A stretch of 64,000 bases of DNA from Galeruca laticollis (Eukaryota; Arthropoda; Insecta; Coleoptera; Chrysomelidae), in contig OY998185.1 in the NCBI GenBank assembly GCA_963921935.1, positions 58,171,717 to 58,235,716 of the forward strand, read 5' to 3'. The position numbers and the translations under genes are program-made. The notes beneath the pieces were generated by a model. It saw only the letters and a program-made list of their open reading frames with translations, was not told where the DNA came from and made no database searches. Shown one piece after another: positions 22,301-34,300 of this stretch; the first letter of the stretch is position 1; the number at the start of each line of letters is the position of its first letter.

Positions 22301-25300
22301 CCACAAGATTGTGTTTAGTGCTTCATGCTTTGTTGCAACAAAAATGCACTTTTTGCACCTATTACACAAATAACTACTTTTTAATGTTATTCTTATTTAT
22401 TGTTGGTAAATACATCAAAGTGATTAAATATATTATGTGAGAATGATTTTGAGTTTTTGTTCTTTGGAATAAATATATCACGTTTATACCTAATTATGGT
22501 AATTGTGATTCCGCTTAAGCTGAATTTTATTGTTGTTTTTCTAGACAAATTTTGTTCTTCATGAGGTCAATTATTTCGCTTATTGTATTTGTTTGTAAAT
22601 TCAGTTTTGATGCAGAGTGGAGGCATTTTATTTCAAGTAGTGCATCATCACACTACAACATAACACATGGTAATTATTTGTTATGTTAAATATATTCACC
22701 ATCAGGAGAAGCACCTAGAAACCCGTGTTGAACATCTACCCACAATCTTGAATCAACCACAACATTTTGTACTTGTTCAAAAATGCTCTTAGCCACTTTT
22801 TCCTTAAGAGTTCCATAGTCCATTACCTCCTAAGTCTTTTTAAGAACAGTTTTAACAAGAGAATGACAAGGTGTATTTGTTTTTCTCTTAACAACCTGTC
22901 CAAAGATTTTATAATAAATTAGGATGGTTATCCACTTTTTAGCTTGCCTTAGCCTATGCACCATAGATAATAGTAATTGTTGAATAAAATTAATGAATGA
23001 AGTAGGTAACATTATATTTTAAAAATCTTTGAACCAGAAATATTCTAAAACTTTGTCTAGCTAATAGTCAAAATTTCCTTGCAAATTGTTTGATTATATA
23101 AGCATTTCAAAAAATCAAAGAAAATAAAAAACCAAATTATTATTAAAGGATGACTTAGTAATAGTCTTAGTTGTTGATATTAAAAAAAGATTGTAAAACA
23201 AAGGACGACTAAAAAGTTGATTTTGTCTACTTGTTGCACTTCGGGGGCTGTATCGAGTTATACAGATAGGTTTTCTTTTCTAAAAACCATTTTTTTGTGT
23301 TGTTCTTGCTGAAAACCGTTAAAACAAAATTCCAACTTTTTTTGGGTAAACCTATACTGTTCTCGCATATTAGATGGGTTGGATGGAAAAGTAATAATAC
23401 CAATAATGTATTATACAAAAACAAAAAAAATATTTACCATTCAGGTGATCACACATATGTGTATCTGTCATGGAAAAAAGAGAATGAACCAACTATTTTT
23501 TTGTATAATGAAGGAAAAATGTTTCAGTTCCAATCTCCACAACACATATGATCAATCTTTGCAAACAAGGAAGAAGCAAACTTGATTGTATGTTTGATTT
23601 TGTACTGTATATATCGATCTCCCCACAAAATATACATTATTATTTGTCATTACAGATCTTTCGCTTTAAATTTTTTATTAGTTGTTATAGTTGCCTTGTA
23701 AGTTTTTTAAACGTTTGCTATTTTAAATTTAAATTCCTCACTGTACCTTACTTTCCTCTTTCTATTAAATGTAAAGCATTGTATTACAAGTAAATATTTC
23801 TTTGTATAATAAATTTGGAAACTCTTTGTTTATATTATTTGTTTCTAGATAAAATTGAATATATTTACACATGTAGTTGAAAAAAGAGCCTACATGGCAA
23901 ATAAAATTTGAAAGCAACCAACAGGAACTCTGAAATTGATACAAATATGATTAGATTGAGGCAAATTTGTGACATGACGTTCTGTGTTTTCAGACTAAAT
24001 GGCCTATTTTAAATCATGTAAATTTGCAACTTTTCCGCAGTATAATTTTCTTAGCACGAAACAAACAAAAATTTATAATCATGAAAACATTTTATTATGT
24101 TAATATAAATGGTACAAATTTTGAAAGGTAGAATGTTTTTAAAGTATGTAAATTTTCCTTCCATTCTTAATTTCTAGCAATTTCCGCAATGTTGTCACTT
24201 GGTATCCATATTATTAAACAGCACATGTCCTTTCATGCAATATGTAATGCACCTTGTATCAGGTTATAATAGTTATATTTTTCAATTATCATTATTATAT
24301 ATTCATCAAAATGAATTATGCAATTCTTGTCTTTTTTTGAGAGCGGTTTTAATTTTTCTTCATTCAGATACTTCGAAGATCACTTCACTTCAATTAAGCA
24401 TTTTTCGCTTTTCGCTAACAAACCCATATTATCATTAAAACAGGGTTTCAAGAGAATGTTGAAAGATGGTTTGATGATACTAGAACAAACCATCAGTATT
24501 ATTTATCTCACATTTTCACATTAATCAAATAATCCAGTAAACATAACCTCAAACATAGCTTTTAAAATTAAAAAATACGGATTGCAGGATAATTTACATT
24601 ATCATAACTATAATTTTTGATATAGGGTCGATACGATTACGTACTTTTTAATAATTTATTCCTTTCAAAAACATATATGAATCTCTTAAATAACCAAAAA
24701 TCTACACTCAAATGGAAATTATGTCAACAAATTTTGTTTGTATCCGTGTATATAATATTCTCTTATCTATGCACAGGTGTGCTGTGGTTTGGATGCAACA
24801 TAAAAACAGAGATAAGGTTTCTGTGCTCACAAGAAGTTGAATTATTTGAAATCAAAACATTCGAACAGAGATGCGTTTCTTTGAACCGTCAAGAGTGGAA
24901 AGACAGAGACAGAAAATATGTTGAATAAGTAAAAGCCTATTCAGTACTACTATCGACATCTATCGTAAATATTTTGAACCAAATAATTACTAAATTAATA
25001 ACTAGTATTGTGTAGGTTATTAGGTTTATATAACTGTGAGGAGGCCCCTCTTAAATAAAACTTTTTTCAGAGTAATATAAAGAATCCTAACCATTTTGTA
25101 ATATTTTCAGTTTGCTCTACTGATTACTGTCGTCTCAGCAGAAGACGTAAGATTACTTGACTTAGACCCACCAGAAGCCCAACAACAGATAGAAAGCCAC
25201 GACCAATCACTTCATTACGCTCCAAAAATAGAATCAAATGTTCCCGCCGTCAGATATTTAGGCAACGAACCACATAACGTATGTATTCATTTTTTTACGA

Positions 25301-28300
25301 ATAGCGATGAAATAAAACTATTTAGTTTGTTTAAAACTTCATTATATTTTAACTAATGTTCAATTTAAACTTGTGGCGCGTTTCGCTAAATATCTATTTG
25401 GTCGTAAAGAAGGTTACCTGAATGTTTGTTTTTATTTATCTCAATTTAAAGGATTTAGGTTGTACATGTAAAATTTCAAAATTTTGGTCGAAAGTATGTT
25501 GCTTTTCTAATAAATGATTTGATTGGTTAGAATATAATTTTTTGTTGTCATAGCTACGTTTGTGCTCTGAAATTCTAGTTTTAAAATTTCTAAAAGTTCT
25601 ACCGATTTAAATTTTGTCACAGTTATCATTACCGCATTTTAATTTATAAACTCGTGATTTGTTTGATTTCGAAGATTTAGATTTGTTATTTATAATGAGT
25701 TTGATAAATTGTAATCAGTTTTAAAGCAAATATTCATGACTAAAATTTCTAAAAAGTACCTAATTTTTAAGGATGGTGTTCCAAAGTATGTTAGGATTTT
25801 AAGTTGTTTATTTTTATCAGAAGGAAATACTTGTTCTAAAGTATGTTTTATTATCTTTTTATTTATGATATCGTCAATTAAATTTGGATCGTAATTATTA
25901 TTAACTGCTATTTGTTTTATGATATTTAATTCTTTGGTATAATTATTAATATTTAATGGGACTGTTAAGAGTCTGTGTATCATACTATTGAAAGCTGCTA
26001 GTAGTAGAAAGCTGAGAAATGTTTGTATGTGATAGTTTATGAAAATAGAAAAATCATGTTAATTATTTATTTTGGAAATTGTGAGGTCTAAAAATTTTAG
26101 AGTTATTCTGTTCCAGTTCTACAGTAAATTTGATATTATTATGAATTGAGTTAATGTAAGTAATGAAGCTGTCTAAGTGTCTAGTTGTAGTGGTGAATTA
26201 AATTGTTTTATTTCATGGTTCAGTATGGATCTTCATCAAGTGAAAACCTCATCTATTCAACTTACTAACATTTTTATTTTCACAGGTAGTTGAAGACATT
26301 TATTTAGCTAGACAGTACCATGGTCAAGATGGATTAGGAGGATACCTTTACGGTTACAATATACCTGATATTGCTAAAACCGAGAAAAAAGTTGCAGGAG
26401 GCGACCTAACTGGGGCATACAACTATAAAGCCGATACAGGAGATGAAATTAAAGTAAGCAGAAATAAAATTTATAGGAAATAAGCGTGTCATTCTTGATG
26501 AAAATAAATTTTTTCAAACTACAAACCTTGCGTTAACCTTCATGTTGAATCATGTATGTGTATATGGTGATTTTTCTGTTATAAAAACTTATAATTTCTC
26601 CGGTTGTTTAATTTTGAACATATTGATTTAAAAAATCATTCCAAAAACGTATTAATTTGGTTAACAAAGATTTCTCACATCCGTATAATATTTACATGCG
26701 AAATTCTTTATTAAATCTGTAGGTGACTCATGTCTCGTTCGTATTATGTTTCATTAAAATGGTATTTTCAGTTTTAATAAATTAGAGATGTTTGAATAAA
26801 TAATTTTTATGTAAAATATCACCTTCAATTAAATACTATATTACATTTTGATGAGATCAGTAGTTGGGGAGATATACAAGGGGAGTTTGAAATAAACGCA
26901 GAATGTTGAATTTTCTATTAAACTTCTTATATTATAATTTGTTTAAATATCTCTAGGTTCAGTATTGGGATGACGGTACCGGTTTCCATCAAGTAGATAA
27001 CGTTGGCGATCTTTTAAAATCTAAACAAGTACAAGACACTCCGGAAGTTCAAGCCGAAAAAGAAAAATTCTTCGCCAGATGGAACGAAGAAGCGATAAGA
27101 AATCAAGAACCAGTTAAGTAAGTATAATAAACGACTTTGACTTATAGTAAGTTTCCTTAACCCATACCCGTGTGTAATTTGATGATAAGCATTGCGGGTG
27201 GTTTAATCTCTTCAAGTACTTATTGGAGAACATGAATTGCGATGGTGGATGTGTCAGATACGCGACTGGTCAATATGGCGGTCATTCCAAGATGACCGGC
27301 AATCAACATATTTAAAACAGCTATATCTCGGCCATTTTCCAACCGATTTTAATTTTTTTTTCGAGGGTGATTCGTTACTCAGTGTCAGTTTCATCGTCGT
27401 TTTCATCCAACGGTTCACAATCCTCATTGGGAACATTGTCACAGTTTTGTTCATTTCCCGAACGATCGCACATCTGTGTACATGGAAGTCCATTCTTCAA
27501 ACACTTACACGTAGGTGCACATTGTAATATTCCTCAAGAACACCGCACGGATGATAGCAGTACCGGTGGTCCACATAGTTGTTCACTCATCTCTGGAATA
27601 AGCTCACCAACAACATTATGAAGAACATGGTAGGTCTGATGTTACAACATCGGATGTACTCCAAATACTAGCCAGCAAATGTACTCTTCGGATTGCAGGA
27701 TGAAATTAATCTAAAGTTGGGGGCCTTCACATGCTGTTTGGAAATTGGCCACCACCTTAGTTTACTTAAGCAGCAATTCTTTGGTTCCATCACCGTACAT
27801 AAACAGGAATAGTAGGTTCACTCGACGTCGGCACTTTCATGTAGCGCGGCTAGTGTCTCGTATATACAGGGGTCGCGCGAATTACTACCGTCATAGCTTG
27901 TTGATTTATGAATTGAGTGTTTGGTACGGGGGCTGATGAAAATGTACGTTGTTAGAAAACTATTTCATAAAACGATAGGTATTGTTTTACTATGCAGGGT
28001 ACGTTCTACTATTTAATTGGGAATATAAAATTAGTCATAAGAAATAAACTAAAATAAAATAGCTTTTACTACATTATATAAATAAAATAGTTCGTCAAAA
28101 ATGTACAAATATATATAAAGAATAAAACAAATTCACATGTAAACCTTACAATATAAAAATAGAAAGCATGAACAACTATATAAGGTAGGTGAACCAATTA
28201 TTGCCATGGCCTTAATATTGCCATCGCCCATGGAATCATTAATTCAGCTATTCTTAATAAAATGACGCTCCTAGTCTGTCTTAGAGTAGGAACACAAACC

Positions 28301-31300
28301 ATAATTACTGCATTGATGCATTTCAGTCGCCAGTACAGATCAGACTTTGAAAGAGTGTGTTTTTAACGAGAGCGGTATAAAAAATATTTATACACGTTTG
28401 CTTTTCAAGATTAGTGGATGTTCTAATTATCAATAAGTACGTTGAAGTAAGTAATTGCTTGTAGCATATTTTGTTTTATTTCATTTAACGAACGAGACAA
28501 GGAAATTATTTTTTTTCATTCGGGTAGCAAGTGTCCTAATATTGCCACATAAATTGTTCTCAATATTGCCATGGCAATATTAGGAACCACTTCTTCTAAA
28601 TAATTTGTTAATAGATGTATTAACTAGAATGGTATTGTTGCAGAATGCCGAAAAAAAACGAGCTATGTGGTCTCAAGAAAATCTTAGAAGGGCATTACAA
28701 TCTATTACAAATGGGACTAGTATTAGTGAGGCTTCAAAACAATATGAGATTCCTAAGACAACTCTTGGATTGCATTACCAACAAAATAATCCAATTTAAC
28801 ATCTTGGGAGAAAATCAACTTCAAGTTTAGAACAAATTGGTGTACCAGTTACAAGTAAAGTCGTTAGAAAAAGTGTATTTTCTTATGCAAAAACCCTTAA
28901 CATATCGACAAGATTTTCTGAAGAATCCCAAACAGCAGGTAGAAAATGGCTTAGACTATTTTTTAAAAGACATCCTGATGTAGTCAGACGTAAAGCGCAA
29001 CGAATGAATCCAGCAAGGGCTCAAAAGATGAATCCCGTTGTTGTAAATGATTATTTCACAAAACTGAAAAATGTTATGATTAAACTGAAGTTATTTGATA
29101 AACCAGAAAACCTATATAATATGGATGAGAAGGGTTTCAGACTGACCATTCACAAACAACAAACTGTTTTAGCAAAAAAGGAGTTAAACGTGTTCATTTA
29201 GCAGCTCCAGAACAGGGTGAAAATGTTACAATCGTAGGATGTGGAAATGCCTTGGGCCAAGCTATTCCACCTTTTATTTTATTTAAGAGCAAAAGACTCA
29301 AACCAGAATGGTCAGATAATTTGCCTCCTGGTTCAAAGGTAACAATGACTCCAAACGGGAGTATGACTGATGAGTATTTTATTATGTGGCTTGAGCATTT
29401 TGCAAAATACAAATATCCAGGGACCAACATTCTATTAATATTCGATGGAGCCAAATCTCATTTAGATGTTTCTATTGTCGACGCAGCAGAGAAGTGCGGT
29501 ATAACATTGTTTTGCCTACCCAGCAATACCACGCACGAGTTGTAACCGATGGACAAATCCGTTTTTAAAAGTTGAGACCTTAAATTTTTTGTTAACGAAC
29601 CCTGGAAAAGCCATAACAAAAATGAGATTTGGCGATATTTTTAGAACAGTCTGGTTAAAATCCATGACACCAGCCAATATTACATCTGGATTTAGAGCTA
29701 CCGGTATATTCCCTTTTAATCCAGATGTAATACCCGAATCTGCATTTGCACCTAGCCTGATCACTTACATAGAAGTAAACAAAGAAAATGGGAATAGTGT
29801 TAATGCACCATCTACATCAACAACCCAAAAATCTCCGAATAATAAAGATGAACTTAACAATAAGTTAACGACATCAGAACTTGGAAAGTCCCAATCTCCT
29901 AACATACAACCATCAACATCAGGAGTCACAGACTTTAAGTCCACTAAGAGTCAACGAAAGAAGAAATTACTTAAACTAAAAAATCAAAAACAGATTGTAC
30001 ATTTCTCCTCTGATGACTCTTTGGATTCAGAATATAGTGTTCATGACGATTCATGAGTTTTCTTTTGCAAGCAGTTAGAAGATTCCCTGAAAGAGTCGTT
30101 AATTGAAAAGCCACCCGTTACTGCATCTACTCCTAGTATTCCCGATTTTCTGGAAACTCCGAAAAACCAAAGTGAAGCTATCCAGAGTATTCCTGACACT
30201 CCAGAACTTCCCAACAACCAAAGTCAAACTACTTCCAGTCTTCCCGATATTCCGGAAGATCTTGAAAACCAACGTCAAGATAATTCCTTTAAAAAGGTGG
30301 GATTGCTTATTACTCCTGAAGTAAAAACAATCGCTTCCAACCGCAAACCAGCCATCAATAGTAAAGCACAAGAAGTAACAAGAAATCTATTTCTTTCCTC
30401 TTCAGCACCTCCTTCCAATAAAATGAAATTTAACGAGACAAAGGGAATTACACCTGTTTCATCAAAGGCACGTGGAACTTTCAAAAAATGTCCTCCTCCT
30501 AACGCAAAATCATCTTCTGAATCATGGTATTGTTTTTTATGCAAAGAAAATCGTATAGCAGATATGAGGTTGTGTGTTGTCTGCAAAGTTTATGTCCATG
30601 AAGAATGTGTGGGACTGTACAAACAAGATAAGGAGTTATTTAAGTGTCCAACTTGTGCTTAGAGTAATATTAAACTTAAAACCCTCCGGGGGCCTCAATG
30701 CGATGGGTTTTGAGGTTTCATATTACTCTAATTAGTTAGTAGGTTTTTTTTCTTACTTTTTAGCATTGATTTTTTTTTGTAAACTAGCTATTCCTTTTAT
30801 TGCCAGGTGTATGGCAATATTTTGACCCCGTGTTCCAAATATTGCCAGTTGAAGATAAATATATTGAGATTTATTCATCCTATTTTCAGAGCCTTAGAGT
30901 TTAATCTGGATATATTACAAATTATCAAACCTTAAGGTGGCAATAATTAGCTCACCTACCTTATTTAAAATGGTAAAAAATTATACCAGATTCTATAACA
31001 TAATTTATAATTCGTTTTGCATATAAAAGCAATGCTGAATAATTGCATTTAGTAAAGAATGTAATCCTAATCCAAACGTATAAAGCAGAGCAAAAATGAA
31101 TTAATTACAAATTTTGTATTAACCCTTAAACGACTAGCGTTACTAATACGTAACGCTAAAGAAATAATACAAAACGTGACAACACCGCATCATTGTTATT
31201 GTGAATGACGTGAATATTGGTTAGTTTGTCGTTGAAAGCCGACGAAACAACATAGTGAAGAGAGTTTATCAGTTGGTGCAACCAAATTATAGAAATTAGG

Positions 31301-34300
31301 TGCTAAACTTAACCTTATTTTTTAAGGCGGTGAAAAATGGACTTGCGACTAGAGTAAGTTTTGTCTACCTTTTGATTTTAGGTTATGATTTAATTTATTA
31401 ATAAATTATACTAGTAAAATAGTCAGTCTTGCATGCCATGTTATATTTTTTATAAAATCTAACGTCAATTTTTTTACATAAGGCTGTAAAAATGGGTGTT
31501 ACCTTTTGGTAACGCTAGCTGGCTATGGTATACAAAATATTGTAAACTTTTAAATCGATGTTTTCTTTTTAGACGTGGATTTACTTTGGAAGAAGCAATT
31601 CAAATAGCATACGATGTGCATGAAATATATATTGAGCCTCCTGATGCAAACATACTGACGGACGAAGATTCCGGCGAGGAGGATGGTGGCGGATTACTGG
31701 ATAATCTTAGTGGGCGGCAATTATTACCAAAAGCTGAGTTAGTGCTTCGAAGCAAAGTTGCTGTTGATGAAGACGAACCGGAAGAAATGTTAGAGCGTCC
31801 AAATAATGGTACTAAACAAAACGATGTTATTTTGCGCCCAGGACTGGAAAAGATAACATGGATCCAGGGGGACTTTGTGGAAAGAACAAGATCATTTTCT
31901 AAACCAGATTATAGCAAATATGAAAACAAAAGTTATTTGGACATATTTGAGGAATTTTTAGATGACGAAGTAATTGAATTGCTTGTCGAAGAGTCCAATA
32001 AATATGCTCTTTTCTGTAACCAACCAAATCCAAATATATCCAAAGAGGAAATGAAATGTGCAATCGGAATTTTGATTGTTACAGGCTATAATGAGTTGCC
32101 AGGGCGAGATTTCTACTGGGATTCTAAATTGGACATGAAAAACTCCATGGTCTGTGAGTCTATGAGAAGGGACAGATTTCGCCAAATCATAAGAAATTTG
32201 CACTGTGCTGATAACTTGCAGCCTAACCTTCAGGACAAAATGTGGAAATTACGGCCGCTAATGGATTTGCTAAAATCTAAATTTATCAAAAATTGGATTC
32301 CAGAACAAGAATTGGACTACGACGAATCCATGATTAAATATTTTGGAAAGCATTCGTGCAAACAATTTATACGAGGCAAGCCGATAAGATTCGGTTACAA
32401 AATGTGGTGCCTCAATTCTGCCTCCGGTTACTTGGTAAACTTCGATATGTACCAGGGAAAAAATCCAAAAGCAAACACTGTTTATGAAGACCATTTTGGA
32501 AAGTGTGCTGCTCCATTCATGTACATGATAGATGAGTTTCCTGAAGACATGAAGACGCAACCTTTTAAATTTTACTTTGACAATCTTTTCACTACTTTTA
32601 ATTTACTTTTCAACCTAAAGCAAAAGGGTTACTACGGTACTGGAACGATGAGAGAAAATAGGATACCAAAAAGTTGTCAATTGTTGCAGAAGAGTCAGAT
32701 TGCTAAAACCAAGAAACGGGGAGATGTGGTTTCAAATATTGATAAAGAGGATGGAATAATTTTAGTTAAATGGATGGACAATAACGTGGTGACGATGGCG
32801 TCTACAATTCATGGTATTAATCCAACCATTCCTGTAAAACGTCACTCTAAGGCTGAAAAGAAAATTGTTCATGTACCGCAGCCCCGACTAATTTCCGAGT
32901 ACAATCGCTGCATGGGTGGCACAGACTTGATGGATCAGCAAATATCGAGATATAGAATTTCTATCAGATGGAAAAAGTGGTGGTGGGCCATTTTCACTTG
33001 GCTTCTGGATGCTGCCATAACAAATGCGTGGTGCATTTCCAAAAGATGCAAGCATTTGTCACCTCTTACGCAATTAGAATTTCGAAGAGAAATTGCTCAA
33101 TCATATCTCGCAAAATTCGCTGTTGCACCAAAAGGAACTGGGAAGCAAAGGACTGCCAAATCAAGTGTCGCACTCAACAGGGTTTCGGACAATCTAAGAT
33201 ATGATCGACTGGACCACTTGCTAACCAATATTCCAAATAATAAAAGACGTCGTTGTGCTGGAGAAGGATGCATTACTAGTACCCGCACCATGTGCAGTAA
33301 ATGTGATGTGAGATTATGTTTACAATGTAACATAATTTTTCACAAAAACTAGTAATGTTGCCCTCGTATTTTTTGTATGCCATAAACGGCTAGCGCTACT
33401 TATATGTAACATTGGTTTTTGAAAAAACTTTTATTTTTTTATAACAAAAAATTGTAAATTCTTTAATAATAAACCATTTTTGATAAATATATTGACTTTT
33501 TATAACTTTTATCCAAAAAAAATCATTCTCGCCGTTGAAGGGTTAAGATTATAAGATTTTTTATGTTTTATTTCTCGATTTGCGAATTTAATTGTGTAAT
33601 ATAAACGCATTCTTGTATAAAGAGATAAGAAATAACTTGAAGAACATTTTTTACAAGGGTGCGTAAATGACACATTTTTAAAAAGATCTTTCAACGCTGC
33701 TTCGATACAATTTTTACATGCTAATTTATTGATGTTAACTACAAATATATCTTCAAGCTGGCTAACATATTCAACAAAATTCAAGCTAGCTACATTGAGC
33801 CCCCCAAATGGAAAATTTGTATTACTTACATAAGCTTTTGTCTGAGAAAAAATGGTTGTTTCTTGTCTTAAGGTATTTCGTTCATTAAAAGCAATACATA
33901 TGTTGCTGCATACATTTTTTTAATAAATAACCAGTAACGTAAACTTTAATGGTTCTACTGACGGTAAAATGAGATCTTTACAGTTTTCTGTAATTCAATA
34001 ATGTCATTAATGCAGTTGACGCCGTCAACATTGTTAAAATACAGAGTAAACAACTTTTTGAATGCTCTATAAAACTGTATAGGCGTAGGGTTTCTTGAAT
34101 TACCACAACAGTTTCTAACTTGCCCAAGAAAGTTTTTAAGACAATTTTTTTTTAAATTTCTTGTCAGTAAAAATGTGTAGTCCTTTGATTTTCATATACC
34201 CCAAATGGCTTTAACTGATATGTTCGTTTTAAATATGTAGCTTGGCGGGTATCTTGGAATGGCCGCCATATTGGCAAGTCGCATATCTGAGACCTATACC

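Noticed and set aside
30099..30586. Minus frames in the pogo element
   Set aside because: Opposite strand of the transposase linker region; the plus strand carries the PHD-type finger.
31496..31572. First ATG of the open piggyBac frame as the true start
   Set aside because: The first 25 residues do not resemble the family, and an acceptor ends at 31572 with a phase-matched donor at 31354.
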